NCBI GenBank assembly: GCA_913020295.1
Contig: CAJWAA010000004.1
Location: 1-64,000, forward strand
Reading direction: 5' to 3'
Length of the DNA: 64,000 nucleotides
DNA from: an uncultured Flavobacteriaceae bacterium
GTDB taxonomy: Bacteria; Bacteroidota; Bacteroidia; Flavobacteriales; Flavobacteriaceae
Part shown: in pieces, positions 26,551 to 37,995 of the stretch
How positions within the stretch are numbered: position 1 is the first letter of the stretch
Layout of the letters: every line of letters starts with the position of its first letter
The notes under the pieces: generated by a model
What the model was told of the DNA's origin: nothing
What the model saw: only the letters and a program-made list of their open reading frames with translations
Database searches by the model: none
Position numbers and translations under genes: made by a program

Positions 26551-27813
26551 TTATTTACGATGGGTATGTCCAGTATAAATCTGTCGGGGTCGTCCGATGG
26601 GTTCCTTATTGAATCGCATTTCTTTCCACTGAGCGATCCAGCCTGGCAAACGGCCGATGGCAAACATCACCGTAAACATTTCAACAGGAATGCCAAGGGC
26701 TCGGTAAATAATTCCGGAGTAGAAATCCACATTAGGATACAATTTTCGATCTACAAAATATGGGTCTTCCAAAGCTTCTTGTTCGAGTCTTTTGGCAATA
26801 TCCAAAACTGGGTCGTCTATACCCAATTCAGACAAAACCTCATCGGCGGCTTTTTTAATGATCTTTGCACGTGGATCAAAGTTCTTGTAAACCCTATGAC
26901 CAAAACCCATTAGTCGGAAAGGATCGTTTTTGTCTTTGGCCTTGGACATAAACTTTTTGGTATCACCTCCATCTTTATTGATCTCCTCCAACATTTCGAT
27001 CACAGCCTGGTTTGCACCTCCGTGCAAAGGTCCCCATAGAGCTGAAATACCAGATGCAATCGAGGGAAATAAGCCTGCATGAGATGATCCTACCATACGT
27101 ACCGTAGAAGTAGAACAGTTTTGCTCGTGGTCGGCATGCAAAATCAATAATTTATTCAAAGCACTTACCAGTATATTACTGGCTTTAAACTCTTTATTTG
27201 GCATCCTAAACATCATGTAGGCCAAATTCTCAGTGTACGGTAGATCGTAATTGGGATAATTAAGGGGTAAACCTTTCATTTTTCTATGTGTCCAAGAGGC
27301 TAGTACAGGAAACTTAGCCAACAACATGATAATGGCCTCTCTGAAATCCTTTTCTGAATTTATATCAACTGAGGACGGATTAAAGGCGATCAATGCCGAA
27401 GTCAGGGAGGACAGAATACCCATAGGGTGAGCGGACTTTGGAAAGCTCTTCAAAATGATTTTAAAGTCTTCATCTACCAAAGCATAATCTCGAATCTCGT
27501 CTTCGAATTGATCTAATTGCATCGCTTTCGGTAAATCTCCAAAAATCAATAGATAAGCCACCTCGATAAAGGAATAGTTATCTGCAAGATTTTCAATATC
27601 GTAACCACGGTATCGAAGAATTCCTTCTTCCCCATTGAGAAAAGTGATATCACTTAGACAAGAGCCCGTATTCTTAAAACCCGGATCAAGGGTAATCAAA
27701 CCTGTTTGAGCCCTGAGTGTTTTAATATCAATAGCACTCTCGTTTTCAGTTCCCTCAACAAGTGGGAATTTGTAGTTTACACCTTTATAGGTAAGATCAA
27801 CTTGGTCTGCCAT
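26551..27813 (-). CDS. gltA: Citrate synthase
   Basis: 420 residues, the hexameric type II length. Catalytic landmarks: the first active-site histidine in HADHEQNCSTSTVR, the second in WGPLHGGANQ, and the oxaloacetate-binding GFGHRVYKNFDPRA. It condenses acetyl-CoA with oxaloacetate as the entry to the TCA cycle. It lies 94 bases after enolase on the same strand; no clear terminator separates them, so partial read-through is likely. The enolase-citrate synthase order is common in flavobacteria. Confidence 0.97.
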   Translation of the reverse strand: MADQVDLTYKGVNYKFPLVEGTENESAIDIKTLRAQTGLITLDPGFKNTGSCLSDITFLNGEEGILRYRGYDIENLADNYSFIEVAYLLIFGDLPKAMQLDQFEDEIRDYALVDEDFKIILKSFPKSAHPMGILSSLTSALIAFNPSSVDINSEKDFREAIIMLLAKFPVLASWTHRKMKGLPLNYPNYDLPYTENLAYMMFRMPNKEFKASNILVSALNKLLILHADHEQNCSTSTVRMVGSSHAGLFPSIASGISALWGPLHGGANQAVIEMLEEINKDGGDTKKFMSKAKDKNDPFRLMGFGHRVYKNFDPRAKIIKKAADEVLSELGIDDPVLDIAKRLEQEALEDPYFVDRKLYPNVDFYSGIIYRALGIPVEMFTVMFAIGRLPGWIAQWKEMRFNKEPIGRPRQIYTGHTHRK

Positions 27814-27907
27814 AGGTCAAATAAAGAAGGGTAAAAGTAAGGAAATAAGCGTCAAAAAACAACTGAGATCACAAGGGACTTAGCAATAAGGACCCAATAG
27901 TCTATAA

Positions 27908-29203
<1,296 letters not shown>

Positions 29204-29220
29204 TTAAATTAAATTGATTT

Positions 29221-30336
29221 TTATTTTTTGGTTTTATAATTTTTGATATTTTGATAAAACTCATCAAACAAATAGGTGGCGTCGTTGGGGCCTGGTCCTG
29301 CCTCCGGATGATACTGTACAGAAAAACAATTTTTATTTTTCATACGCAAACCTGCTACCGTTTGGTCATTTAAATGCAAATGACTGATTTCAACGTCTTG
29401 ATGAGATTCAGCAGCAGATTTGTCTACTGCAAAACCGTGATTTTGTGAAGTAATTTCTCCTTTACCCGTTTTCAAATTCAAAACAGGGTGATTAATTCCT
29501 CTATGGCCATTAAACATTTTGTAAGTGGGAATACCGTTTGCTAAAGCAATGATTTGATGTCCCAAACAAATACCGAACAAAGGGAGGTTATGTTTAATAA
29601 TCTCTTGGGCAACCTGCTGTGCGCTATGGAGGGGATCTGGGTCTCCCGGACCGTTGGAGATAAAAAATCCGTCAGGTTCCCATTCCTGCATCTCGTCAAA
29701 AGAGGTATCATATGGAAAAACTTTTATATAAATCCCTCTATTTGACAAGTGTTTTAAGATGTTAGTTTTTATACCTAAGTCTAGAGCGGCAACCTTAAAC
29801 TCAGCACGAGAATCTCCATAGAAATAGTATTCTTTAGTAGAAACTTTAGATGCTAATTCTAGCCCCTCCATATTGGGTAGTTCCAATAATTTCCTCATCA
29901 ATTCCTCCTCACGATCCAAATATGTTGTAATAACGGCGTTCATTGCACCATTTTTCCGTATATAATTAACCAAAGCGCGGGTATCTACATCAGAGATGGC
30001 AAAAAGGTCATTTTTCATTAAATAAGCTTCCAGTGAAAGGTCAGCCAAAGGACGGGAATATTCATAACTAAAATTTTTACAAATCAATCCCGCAATTTTT
30101 ATACTGTCAGATTGGGAGTCTTCCATATGTACCCCGTAATTTCCTATATGAGCATTAGTGGTAACCATCAACTGGCCAAAATAAGAAGGATCAGTAAAAA
30201 TTTCTTGATAGCCTGTCATTCCAGTATTGAAGCAGATTTCTCCATAACGGGTACCATCTGAAGCTACGGATTTTCCGAAAAACTTAGTACCATCGGCCAA
30301 TAATAGAAGTGCTTTTTTTCTGTTTTTGTAAGACAT
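29221..30336 (-). CDS. carA: Carbamoyl-phosphate synthase small subunit
   Basis: 371 residues from the ATG at 30336 (MSYKNRKKALLLL); a TTG twelve bases further out is less likely because the family begins at this strand. The N-terminal CPSase domain is followed by a class I glutamine amidotransferase with the nucleophile in FGICLGHQ and the histidine-glutamate pair in QYHPEA. It supplies ammonia to CarB (not in the window) for arginine and pyrimidine synthesis. The gene lies directly behind the rplQ terminator hairpin, which may act as a control point. Confidence 0.96.
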   Translation of the reverse strand: MSYKNRKKALLLLADGTKFFGKSVASDGTRYGEICFNTGMTGYQEIFTDPSYFGQLMVTTNAHIGNYGVHMEDSQSDSIKIAGLICKNFSYEYSRPLADLSLEAYLMKNDLFAISDVDTRALVNYIRKNGAMNAVITTYLDREEELMRKLLELPNMEGLELASKVSTKEYYFYGDSRAEFKVAALDLGIKTNILKHLSNRGIYIKVFPYDTSFDEMQEWEPDGFFISNGPGDPDPLHSAQQVAQEIIKHNLPLFGICLGHQIIALANGIPTYKMFNGHRGINHPVLNLKTGKGEITSQNHGFAVDKSAAESHQDVEISHLHLNDQTVAGLRMKNKNCFSVQYHPEAGPGPNDATYLFDEFYQNIKNYKTKK

Positions 30337-30356
30337 AATTGGAAACAAAATAACAT

Positions 30357-30397
30357 AAAAAAAAGGATAAACCAGATAGCTTATCCTTTAATAAAGG
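30357..30397 (-). terminator. Terminator after rplQ with a competing hairpin
   Basis: Read on the minus strand, AAAGGATAA (30389-30381) pairs with TTATCCTTT (30370-30362) over a ten-base loop and runs into a T-tract ending at 30357. The first arm's AAAGG can alternatively pair with CCTTT at 30397-30393. The hairpin closes the ribosomal operon and ends 20 bases before the carA ATG. Confidence 0.75.
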
Positions 30398-30422
30398 TTA
30401 AAATTATTAACAACAAAATTTA

Positions 30423-31013
30423 TTATTCATCTCCTTCTTTTTCAGGTTCGGAGGCTTTTTTATCCTCAAACTTTTTTGCTCTTTTCTTTACTTTCGATTT
30501 TGGTGACTTTTCAAGGGTTTCCTCCTCGATATTCTCGGGACTTTGTTCTTTAACAGCTTCAGCAGGAACAGTTGTTTGAATATTCTCTCCTTTTTTTCTA
30601 GAACGGCTTCTTCTTGTCGATTTTTTACCGACAGACTTTTCTTTGTTGTAAACCTCATTAAAGTCCACCAATTCGATCATCGCCATAGAGGCATTATCAC
30701 CCAAACGATTTCCCATTTTGATGACACGGGTATAACCTCCCGGGCGATCACTGACTTTTTCTGCAACCACTCTAAAGAGCTCTGAAACAGCATATTTGTT
30801 TCTCAATGCACTAAAGGCTAAACGTCGGTTATGGATCGAGTCGTTTTTTGATTTGGTAATCAAGGGCTCAACAAACTGTTTTAATGCTTTAGCTTTTGCT
30901 ACTGTTGTACTAATTCGTTTATGTTCAATCAATGAGGAGGCCATGTTCGCCAACATCGACTTCCTGTGTGCTGCTTTTCTACCCAAATGATTGAATTTTT
31001 TTCCGTGTTTCAT
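30423..31013 (-). CDS. rplQ: 50S ribosomal protein L17
   Basis: 196 residues: a normal L17 core (about 1-115, beginning [18 protein letters not shown]) and an extra C-terminal tail of about 75 residues, first basic ([13 protein letters not shown]) and then alternating acidic and lysine-rich. Such tails are known in this phylum. L17 binds 23S rRNA near the exit tunnel. Last gene of the ribosomal operon, following rpoA by 20 bases and followed by a terminator. Confidence 0.97.
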   Translation of the reverse strand: MKHGKKFNHLGRKAAHRKSMLANMASSLIEHKRISTTVAKAKALKQFVEPLITKSKNDSIHNRRLAFSALRNKYAVSELFRVVAEKVSDRPGGYTRVIKMGNRLGDNASMAMIELVDFNEVYNKEKSVGKKSTRRSRSRKKGENIQTTVPAEAVKEQSPENIEEETLEKSPKSKVKKRAKKFEDKKASEPEKEGDE

Positions 31014-31033
31014 GATTTTATTATCTAAAAAAT

Positions 31034-32026
31034 CTAATCTTTATCTAACTTATATTTGGCTAGATCCATCCCAAAAGACAACCCTTTTAAAACAACCAAC
31101 TCCTCTAATTCTGTCAATGATTTTTTACCAAAGTTCCTAAATTTCATCAAATCGTTTTTGTTGTATGATACCAAATCACCTAAAGTATCAACCTCTGCAG
31201 CTTTCAAACAATTCAAAGCCCTTACTGAAAGATCCATATCAATCAATTTGGTTTTGAGTAACTGTCTCATGTGCAAGGACTCCTCATCGTAGGTCTCTGC
31301 TTGGGCAATTTCATCAGCTTCTAGAGTAATTCTCTCATCAGAGAACAACAAGAAATGATGGATTAGTGTTTTAGCAGCTTCCGTCAATGCATCTTTGGGG
31401 TGTATAGATCCATCAGTAATGATTTCAAAAACTAACTTTTCGTAATCTGTTTTTTGCTCTACACGATAATTTTCAATACTGTATTTTACATTTTTAACAG
31501 GCGTAAAGACCGAATCAATTGAAATAACACCAAATGCAGCATTGGCTTTTTTATTTTCCTCAGCAGGAACATATCCTCTTCCTTTTTCGATGTTAAGCTC
31601 TATATTCAACTGAACTCCTTTTTCGAGGTTACAAATCACCAAATCTGGGTTTAACACCTGAAATCCGGAGATAAATTTCTGAAAATCAGCAGCCTTGAGT
31701 TGATCTTGACCTCCAACCATAATGGTAACTTTTTCATCTTCGACATCTTCAATTTGTCTTTTGAATCTTACCTGCTTGAGGTTGAGGATAATCTCTGTAA
31801 AATCCTCTACAATTCCTGGAATGGTAGAAAATTCATGTTCTATATTTTCAATTTTGACGGAGGTAATTGCAAAACCTTCCAAAGAAGATAATAGAACCCT
31901 TCTTAGTGCATTTCCAACAGTTAGACCGTATCCCGGTTCAAGAGGGCGAAATTCAAATTTACCCTCAAACTCTGAGGAGTCGATCATGATTACCTTATCG
32001 GGTTTTTGAAAATTTAATATTGCCAT
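31034..32026 (-). CDS. rpoA: RNA polymerase alpha subunit
   Basis: 330 residues: an N-terminal dimerisation domain (to about 235, with [12 protein letters not shown]) and a C-terminal domain (about 255-325, with ELSVRAL-like [19 protein letters not shown] and FGKKSLTEL) that contacts promoter DNA and activators. It nucleates RNA polymerase assembly. The order rpsD-rpoA-rplQ is the alpha operon end. Spacings of 20-25 bases to both neighbours indicate co-transcription. Confidence 0.98.
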   Translation of the reverse strand: MAILNFQKPDKVIMIDSSEFEGKFEFRPLEPGYGLTVGNALRRVLLSSLEGFAITSVKIENIEHEFSTIPGIVEDFTEIILNLKQVRFKRQIEDVEDEKVTIMVGGQDQLKAADFQKFISGFQVLNPDLVICNLEKGVQLNIELNIEKGRGYVPAEENKKANAAFGVISIDSVFTPVKNVKYSIENYRVEQKTDYEKLVFEIITDGSIHPKDALTEAAKTLIHHFLLFSDERITLEADEIAQAETYDEESLHMRQLLKTKLIDMDLSVRALNCLKAAEVDTLGDLVSYNKNDLMKFRNFGKKSLTELEELVVLKGLSFGMDLAKYKLDKD

Positions 32027-32050
32027 AGTTTCTTTCTTCCTGTGTTTTAA

Positions 32051-32656
32051 TTATTTAGAGTACAATTCTACGATCAACTGTTCCTTGATATTCTCAGGAA
32101 TTTGAACGCGTTGAGGGATGCTAACAAAATTCCCTTCATAAGTTTCATTATTCCAGGTCATCCATTCATAAACAGATGAATTGGCTTCCAAGGAAGCTGA
32201 AATGGCCTGTAAAGATTTAGATTTTTCTCTCACTCCAATAGTATCTCCAGGTTGGAGGGTATAGGAGGGAATATTAACTACTTTACCATTTACGGTAATG
32301 TGTCTATGAGAAACCAATTGTCTTGCTGCATTTCTAGATGGGGCAACACCCAAGCGATAAACAACATTGTCTAATCTAGACTCACACAACTGAAGCAACA
32401 CTTCACCAGTAACTCCCTTACTGCTACTGGCTTTTTCAAAAATATTTCGGAACTGTCGTTCTAAAATACCATAAGTATATTTTGCTTTTTGCTTTTCGAG
32501 CAATTGTATTGCGTATTCAGATTTTTTTCCTCTCCTTCTATTGTTTCCATGCTGGCCAGGAGGATAATTTCTTTTTTCAAAGGCCTTATCAGCTCCGAAA
32601 ATAGCTTCTCCGAACTTTCTAGCAATCTTTGATTTTGGACCGATATATCTTGCCAT
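32051..32656 (-). CDS. rpsD: 30S ribosomal protein S4
   Basis: 201 residues. The N-terminal zinc cysteines found in some S4 proteins are absent ([20 protein letters not shown]). The S4 RNA-binding domain follows, with LDNVVYRLG and [13 protein letters not shown]. It starts 16S rRNA folding and in many bacteria represses its own operon; no leader structure for this was identified here. Lies between rpsK and rpoA. Confidence 0.98.
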   Translation of the reverse strand: MARYIGPKSKIARKFGEAIFGADKAFEKRNYPPGQHGNNRRRGKKSEYAIQLLEKQKAKYTYGILERQFRNIFEKASSSKGVTGEVLLQLCESRLDNVVYRLGVAPSRNAARQLVSHRHITVNGKVVNIPSYTLQPGDTIGVREKSKSLQAISASLEANSSVYEWMTWNNETYEGNFVSIPQRVQIPENIKEQLIVELYSK

Positions 32657-32711
32657 ATAAAATGTTTGTGTTATGAATTAAGGTCTGATCCTTCGATAAC
32701 AGGTTAATATA

Positions 32712-33095
32712 TTAAACTCTTCTTCTCTTTGGTGGGCGGCAACCATTGTGTGGTAGAGGTGTAACGTCAATAATTTCTGTAACCTCTATTCCGCTATTGT
32801 GTAAAGTTCTGATGGCAGACTCACGACCGTTTCCAGGACCTTTCACATACACCTTTACCTTTCTTAAACCGGCTTCCAAGGCCACTTTTGAAACATCTTC
32901 AGCAGCAGTTTGAGCGGCATATGGAGTGTTTTTCTTTGATCCTCTAAAACCCATTTTTCCAGCAGAGGACCATGCAATGACCTCTCCTTTGTTATTTGTC
33001 AAAGAGATAATGATGTTGTTAAAAGATGCATTTATATGAGCTTCCCCAAAAGCTTCGACAACGACCTTACGTTTTTTAGTAGTTACTTTTGCCAT
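32712..33095 (-). CDS. rpsK: 30S ribosomal protein S11
   Basis: 127 residues, complete. Contains [13 protein letters not shown], the GRESAIRTL strand and the C-terminal [13 protein letters not shown] signature. It forms the platform of the small subunit with S18 and S21 and contacts mRNA near the Shine-Dalgarno helix. It begins 12 bases after rpsM; 55 bases separate it from rpsD. Confidence 0.98.
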   Translation of the reverse strand: MAKVTTKKRKVVVEAFGEAHINASFNNIIISLTNNKGEVIAWSSAGKMGFRGSKKNTPYAAQTAAEDVSKVALEAGLRKVKVYVKGPGNGRESAIRTLHNSGIEVTEIIDVTPLPHNGCRPPKRRRV

Positions 33096-33107
33096 AGTTA
33101 ATTGTAA

Positions 33108-33482
33108 TTATTTAGTAGCTTTCTTTTTGTTTGCAACAGTCTTTCTTTTTCCTTTTCGTGTTCTAGAATTATTCTTAGTTCGTTGTCCTCTCAAAGGTAA
33201 GCCAGTTCTATGACGAATTCCTCTGTAACAACCAATATCCATAAGTCGTTTGATATTTAATTGTAACTCAGATCTTAACTCACCCTCAATCTTAAAACCT
33301 CCTACAGCTTCTCGGATTCTACCAGTTTCCTGATCTGTCCAATCTGAAACTTTAGTATCTTCACTTACTTTGGAAATTTTCAATATCTCTTGGGCACGGC
33401 TTTTACCAATACCATATATATAGGTAAGGGCAATAACACCTCTTTTTTGTTTTGGAATATCTACTCCTGAAATTCTAGCCAT
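33108..33482 (-). CDS. rpsM: 30S ribosomal protein S13
   Basis: 124 residues, complete. Begins [26 protein letters not shown] and has the C-terminal [14 protein letters not shown] tail that reaches the tRNA sites. It sits in the small-subunit head and bridges to L5. Three bases separate its ATG from the rpmJ stop codon, so the two are tightly coupled. Confidence 0.98.
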   Translation of the reverse strand: MARISGVDIPKQKRGVIALTYIYGIGKSRAQEILKISKVSEDTKVSDWTDQETGRIREAVGGFKIEGELRSELQLNIKRLMDIGCYRGIRHRTGLPLRGQRTKNNSRTRKGKRKTVANKKKATK

Positions 33483-33485
33483 AAT

Positions 33486-33602
33486 CTAACCTTGTCTTTG
33501 TTTGAATCGAGGATTTTTTTTATTAATAACGTACAAACGTCCCTTCCTACGGACGACTTTACAATCCACACTTCGTTTTTTTAAGGAAGCTCTTACTTTC
33601 AT
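33486..33602 (-). CDS. rpmJ: 50S ribosomal protein L36
   Basis: 38 residues read directly from the minus strand: [20 protein letters not shown], then [18 protein letters not shown]. Length and motifs are exactly L36. Only one of the four zinc ligands of the zinc-ribbon form remains (the cysteine in VDCKVV); the others are replaced, so it is the zinc-independent type. It lies between infA and rpsM, its normal position, nine bases after infA. Confidence 0.97.
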   Translation of the reverse strand: MKVRASLKKRSVDCKVVRRKGRLYVINKKNPRFKQRQG

Positions 33603-33611
33603 TTTTCTATT

Positions 33612-33827
33612 TTAAAATCTATAAGTAATCCTTGCTTTTGATAAATCGTAAGGACTCATTTCTAATTTAACTTTATCACCAGGCAATAATTTGATATAAT
33701 GCAAACGCATTTTGCCCGAAATATGTGCAGTTACAACATGACCGTTCTCAAGCTCAACACGAAACATTGCATTGGACAATGCCTCAATGATGGTACCTTC
33801 TTGTTCTATTGCTGCTTGCTTTGCCAT
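33612..33827 (-). CDS. infA: Translation initiation factor IF-1
   Basis: 71 residues forming one OB fold: [20 protein letters not shown], then [20 protein letters not shown], and the closing [11 protein letters not shown]. It occupies the ribosomal A site during initiation with IF-2 and IF-3. It begins one base after the secY stop, and is followed by rpmJ, the usual end of the spc cluster. Confidence 0.98.
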   Translation of the reverse strand: MAKQAAIEQEGTIIEALSNAMFRVELENGHVVTAHISGKMRLHYIKLLPGDKVKLEMSPYDLSKARITYRF

Positions 33828-33828
33828 A

Positions 33829-35184
33829 TTATATTGTTCCTGTTCTTCTGTTTCTACTCGTTTTGGACATCAATCCATCATAATGACGATTTAACAAATA
33901 AGAATTTACTTGTTGGATTGTATCTATAGCAACTCCTACCATTATCAACAGTGAAGTTCCTCCGTAAAACAAGGCCCAACCTTGTTGCATTCCTATAAGT
34001 TTGACAACAACTGCGGGGAAAACTGCAATCGCTGCCAAGTACAATGACCCGGGGAAGGTAATGTGCGACATGACAGTATCTAAAAACTCTGAAGTCTCGT
34101 TTCCGGGTCGAATACCGGGTACAAAACCTCCACTTCTTTTTAAGTCATCAGACATTTTGTTGGTAGGAACCGTAATGGCAGTGTAGAAATAAGTAAAAAT
34201 GATGATCAACACAGCAAATAAAATATTGTACCACAATCCAAAAATATCTGAGAAATTGGTTTGAAGCCACTGTCCGACAGAGGAGTCACCAAAAGCACCG
34301 CCCACATATGCTGGGGCAAACATCAAAGCCTGTGCAAAAATAATCGGCATCACTCCGGAGGCATTCAGTTTAAGGGGGATGTATTGTCTTGAGCCAAACA
34401 CATTTTTCTCATTGGCCCCTGCTTGGGTTCTCCTTGCGTACTGCACAGGGATCTGCCGCACGGCCATTACAAGAAGTACACTCAACAATATGATCACCAC
34501 CCACAATACCAATTCGATCAGGATCATCATCAATCCACCATTGTTTTCAGAAACACGAGAAACAAATTCTTGTGTAAAAGAAAGCGGAAGGTTGGCTATG
34601 ATTCCGACCATAATCAATAATGAAATTCCATTACCGATACCTTTGTCGGTTATTTTTTCTCCCAACCACATAGCGAAGATGGTTCCCGTAACCAAGATGA
34701 TCACAGAGGAAATCATAAACAAAGGACCTCTACCAATGACAAAGGCACTGTCAGGTACACCCAAAGCAGAAAGCCCGTACAAATAAGCGGGTGCTTGAAC
34801 TACACAGATCAATATGGTCAACCATCGGGTGATCTGGGTTCTTTTTTTATTACCGCTCTCTCCCTCTTTTTGTAATTTTTGTAAGTAAGGTACTGCAATG
34901 CCCATCAACTGAACCACAATGGAAGCAGAAATATAAGGCATGATCCCTAGGGCAAAAACAGAAGCATTGGCAAAAGCCCCCCCCGTAAAGGCATTGAGAA
35001 TTCCCAATAAACCTCCTCCATCAGTACGGTTGGCCAATTCTGCCAATTGAACAGAATCGATCCCGGGCAGTACCACTTGAGCACCCAAACGATAAACCAA
35101 CAAAAGGGTGAGTGTGGTAACGATACGTCCACGCAACTCTTCAATGTTGTAAATGTTTAAAATGGTCTCAATAAATTTCTTCAT
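33829..35184 (-). CDS. secY: Preprotein translocase subunit SecY
   Basis: 451 residues with ten membrane helices, the plug-helix region after helix 1, and the cytoplasmic loop before helix 9 containing [11 protein letters not shown]. It is the channel of the general secretion pathway and the exit route for every signal-peptide protein listed here. It follows rplO by nine bases and precedes infA by one. Confidence 0.98.
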   Translation of the reverse strand: MKKFIETILNIYNIEELRGRIVTTLTLLLVYRLGAQVVLPGIDSVQLAELANRTDGGGLLGILNAFTGGAFANASVFALGIMPYISASIVVQLMGIAVPYLQKLQKEGESGNKKRTQITRWLTILICVVQAPAYLYGLSALGVPDSAFVIGRGPLFMISSVIILVTGTIFAMWLGEKITDKGIGNGISLLIMVGIIANLPLSFTQEFVSRVSENNGGLMMILIELVLWVVIILLSVLLVMAVRQIPVQYARRTQAGANEKNVFGSRQYIPLKLNASGVMPIIFAQALMFAPAYVGGAFGDSSVGQWLQTNFSDIFGLWYNILFAVLIIIFTYFYTAITVPTNKMSDDLKRSGGFVPGIRPGNETSEFLDTVMSHITFPGSLYLAAIAVFPAVVVKLIGMQQGWALFYGGTSLLIMVGVAIDTIQQVNSYLLNRHYDGLMSKTSRNRRTGTI

Positions 35185-35193
35185 TTTTGTTTG

Positions 35194-35646
35194 TTAAATC
35201 GTAACGGCTTCACCACCTGCTGCCTCAATCGCTGCTTTTGCACTGGCTGAGAATTTATGGGCAGATACTTTTAAGGGGGATTCCAATTTACCCCTGCCTA
35301 ATATTTTTACCAATTCGTTTTTTCCCGCCAAGCGCATTTCCACCAACTTATCAAACGTAACTTCTTTTTTCACCTTCTTTTCTTGTGCAAGATTTTGTAG
35401 TGTATCCAAGTTGATCCCTTTGTAGGCTACCCGGTTGATATTTTTAAATCCAAATTTGGGAACACGTCTTTGAAGGGGCATTTGACCTCCTTCAAAGCCG
35501 ATCTTTTTAGAATATCCCGATCTGGACTTGGCTCCTTTGTGACCTCTTGCAGCTGTTCCTCCTTTACCGGAACCTTCACCACGGCCCAAACGTTTGCCTT
35601 GTCTTTGGGTAGAACCCTCTGCTGGTTTTAAATTTTGTAGATTCAT
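35194..35646 (-). CDS. rplO: 50S ribosomal protein L15
   Basis: 150 residues. Glycine- and arginine-rich start (RQGKRLGRGEGSGKGGTAARGHKG) typical of L15, then the globular domain with GFEGGQMPLQRRVPKFGF. A late assembly protein of the large subunit. It begins two bases after the rpmD stop. Confidence 0.98.
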   Translation of the reverse strand: MNLQNLKPAEGSTQRQGKRLGRGEGSGKGGTAARGHKGAKSRSGYSKKIGFEGGQMPLQRRVPKFGFKNINRVAYKGINLDTLQNLAQEKKVKKEVTFDKLVEMRLAGKNELVKILGRGKLESPLKVSAHKFSASAKAAIEAAGGEAVTI

Positions 35647-35648
35647 CT

Positions 35649-35828
35649 TTAAATTTCTGTGGTTTTAACCAAATGTTTTACTTTATCGATCATTCCAATA
35701 ATGTTGGGGGTTGCCTCATGGGTAACCTCTTTTCCAATCCCTCTTAAACCGAGTGCCTCTAAGGTTCTTTTTTGCGACTGCATTCTTTTGATGCTGCTTT
35801 TGACTTGAGTAACTTTTATCTTGGCCAT
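35649..35828 (-). CDS. rpmD: 50S ribosomal protein L30
   Basis: 59 residues read directly from the minus strand: MAKIKVTQVKSSIKRMQSQK, then RTLEALGLRGIGKEV and a closing MIDKVKHLVKTTEI. Length and the TLEALGLRGIGKEV turn identify L30. It sits between rpsE (11 bases away) and rplO (two bases), its normal place. Confidence 0.97.
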   Translation of the reverse strand: MAKIKVTQVKSSIKRMQSQKRTLEALGLRGIGKEVTHEATPNIIGMIDKVKHLVKTTEI

Positions 35829-35839
35829 GATCTAAATTC

Positions 35840-36364
35840 TTATCCGTTAAAAACTTTTTCCAAACTAATTCCTCTCTGCTTTGCTATGGTTTGGGGGCTT
35901 CTCAATTGAAGGAGTGCATCAAATGTCGCTTTAACCACATTGTGAGGATTTGAGGACCCTTGAGATTTTGACAATACATTGTGTACCCCTACGGCTTCGA
36001 GTACTGCACGAACGGCACCTCCTGCTATAACCCCTGTACCTTCGGAAGCTGGCTTCAAAAAGACTCTTGCTCCTCCGTATTTACCTTTTTGCTCGTGGGG
36101 CAAGGTTCCTTTGGCGATGGGAATACGAACCAGGTTTTTTTTGGCATCCTCAACAGCTTTGGCAATGGCCTCGGAAACTTCTTTGGACTTTCCAAGTCCC
36201 TGACCTATTACACCATTTTCATCTCCCACTACAACGATAGCAGAAAATCCAAATGCACGACCTCCTTTAGTCACTTTAGTTACACGTTGAACGCCTACCA
36301 AACGGTCTTTTAAATCTAAACCCGCTGGTTTTACCATTTCAATATTTTTATAATCTTGATACAT
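35840..36364 (-). CDS. rpsE: 30S ribosomal protein S5
   Basis: 174 residues. The double-stranded RNA-binding N-domain contains the glycine loop [19 protein letters not shown], and the C-domain contains [19 protein letters not shown]. It affects decoding accuracy and mRNA unwinding with S3 and S4. It begins nine bases after the rplR stop. Confidence 0.98.
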   Translation of the reverse strand: MYQDYKNIEMVKPAGLDLKDRLVGVQRVTKVTKGGRAFGFSAIVVVGDENGVIGQGLGKSKEVSEAIAKAVEDAKKNLVRIPIAKGTLPHEQKGKYGGARVFLKPASEGTGVIAGGAVRAVLEAVGVHNVLSKSQGSSNPHNVVKATFDALLQLRSPQTIAKQRGISLEKVFNG

Positions 36365-36373
36365 ATATGTTAT

Positions 36374-36733
36374 TTAGAAATTTAAACCTGCTTCACGAGC
36401 ACCGTCAGCCAATGACTTGACCCTACCATGATACAAATAACCACTTCTATCAAAACGAGTGGAGGTCACACCAACTTTTTTGGCACGCTCTCCAATCAAT
36501 TTTCCAACCAACTGAGCCTCAGCTACTTTATTATCAGCTTTCGCATTTACAACTTCTTCATCTCTAGAGGAAGCAGCGGCAATCGTCTTTCCATTTGTAT
36601 CGTCAATGACTTGTGCATATATTTCTTTATTACTGCGATAAACAGACAAACGAGGCTTTTCAGGAGTCCCCTGAATGATTTTTCTGATCCTGAAATGGAT
36701 TCTATTTCTTCTTGCTGAATTTGTTAATCCCAT
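36374..36733 (-). CDS. rplR: 50S ribosomal protein L18
   Basis: 119 residues, complete, with RLSVYRSNKEIYAQVIDD and the C-terminal FDRSGYLYHGRVKSLADGAR signature. It binds 5S rRNA with L5. It begins ten bases after the rplF stop. Confidence 0.98.
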   Translation of the reverse strand: MGLTNSARRNRIHFRIRKIIQGTPEKPRLSVYRSNKEIYAQVIDDTNGKTIAAASSRDEEVVNAKADNKVAEAQLVGKLIGERAKKVGVTSTRFDRSGYLYHGRVKSLADGAREAGLNF

Positions 36734-36743
36734 AACGATTTAA

Positions 36744-37286
36744 TTATGCAGATTTACCTGCTTTTCTTCTAATTTCTTCTCCTACAAACTTCACTCCTTT
36801 TCCTTTGTAAGGTTCTGGTTTTCTGAATGATCGAATTTTTGCTGCAATATAACCCAACAGCTGTTTATCGTGAGAGGATAGTTTAACGATCGGATTCTTT
36901 CCTTTTTCAGATAATGTCTCAACTTTAACTTCGGGAGCAATTTCAAATAAAATATTGTGAGAAAACCCTAAGGCTAGATCCAATTTTTGTCCTTGGTTAC
37001 TTGCACGGTATCCCACTCCTACCAACTCTAATTCTTTTGTGAATCCTACAGAAACTCCTTCAACCATGTTGTTAACCAAAGAACGATAAAGACCGTGTTT
37101 AGCTCGGTGGTCTTTGGAGTCGGAAGGTCGCTTTACTGTTAGAATATTATCCTTTAACTCAAAAGTCACATCACTGTAATCTTGAGTCAATTCTCCCAAT
37201 TTTCCCTTCACAATGATCTTATTCAATTGGATGTCTATATTAACACCTTCGGGAATAATGATTGGATTGTTACCTATTCTGGACAT
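36744..37286 (-). CDS. rplF: 50S ribosomal protein L6
   Basis: 180 residues, two alpha-beta repeats, with the C-terminal signature RKPEPYKGKGVKFVGEEIRR. It lies near the factor-binding site of the large subunit. It begins 18 bases after the rpsH stop. Confidence 0.98.
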   Translation of the reverse strand: MSRIGNNPIIIPEGVNIDIQLNKIIVKGKLGELTQDYSDVTFELKDNILTVKRPSDSKDHRAKHGLYRSLVNNMVEGVSVGFTKELELVGVGYRASNQGQKLDLALGFSHNILFEIAPEVKVETLSEKGKNPIVKLSSHDKQLLGYIAAKIRSFRKPEPYKGKGVKFVGEEIRRKAGKSA

Positions 37287-37304
37287 TTTTGTTATTAATT
37301 TTTT

Positions 37305-37706
37305 TTAATAAATGTAACATAGTAATTCTCCCCCCACGTGCTGTTGTGAGGCTTGCTTACCAGTCATGACACCTTTGGAAGTAGAGACGATCGAAATCCC
37401 TAATCCATTCAAAATTCTGGGATAATTGTTTGCAGAAGCATACTTTCGCAAACCGGGAGTACTAATTCTTTGTATTTTCTTGATCACAGGCTCTTTAGTG
37501 ATTTGATCATATTTTAGGGCAATTTTAATATTCCCTTGACGATTTTCAGTTTCCTCAAACTTATAACTCAGAATGTATCCTTGGTCATACAATATTTTGG
37601 TAATCTCTTTTTTTAATTTTGATGCAGGAATATCTACCACCATGTGTCCTGCGGAATTGGCATTTCTGATTCGGGTCAAATAATCTGCAATAGGATCTGT
37701 AAACAT
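37305..37706 (-). CDS. rpsH: 30S ribosomal protein S8
   Basis: 133 residues, complete, opening with DPIADYLTRIRNAN and closing with the GISIVSTSKGVMTGKQA region. It binds the central domain of 16S rRNA. Seventeen bases separate it from rpsN. Confidence 0.98.
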   Translation of the reverse strand: MFTDPIADYLTRIRNANSAGHMVVDIPASKLKKEITKILYDQGYILSYKFEETENRQGNIKIALKYDQITKEPVIKKIQRISTPGLRKYASANNYPRILNGLGISIVSTSKGVMTGKQASQQHVGGELLCYIY

Positions 37707-37723
37707 ATTTATTTATTATTAAA

Positions 37724-37993
37724 TTACCAGCTTGCTTTAGTTACCCCAGGAATTAAACCTTTGTTGGCCATTTCACGGAAGGTAACCCTTGAAATTCCAA
37801 ACTGACGAATGTATCCCTTAGGACGACCAGTTAACTTACAACGGTTGTGCATTCTCACTGGAGAAGCATTACGTGGTAACTTTTGTAAAGCCCCATAATC
37901 CCCGGCTTCTTTAAGGGCTTTTCTTTTGGCAGCATACTTTGCAACAGTTTTTGCTCTTTTTCGTTCACGAGCTTTCATTGATTCTTTTGCCAT
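37724..37993 (-). CDS. rpsN: 30S ribosomal protein S14 (zinc-free long form)
   Basis: 89 residues, the long form without the CxxC pairs; only one cysteine is present ([12 protein letters not shown]). Contains the signature [18 protein letters not shown]. Assembles late into the small-subunit head. It begins two bases after the rplE stop. Confidence 0.98.
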   Translation of the reverse strand: MAKESMKARERKRAKTVAKYAAKRKALKEAGDYGALQKLPRNASPVRMHNRCKLTGRPKGYIRQFGISRVTFREMANKGLIPGVTKASW

Positions 37994-37995
37994 AA

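Noticed and set aside
30337-30348. TTG start for CarA
   Set aside because: The family begins at the ATG at 30336.
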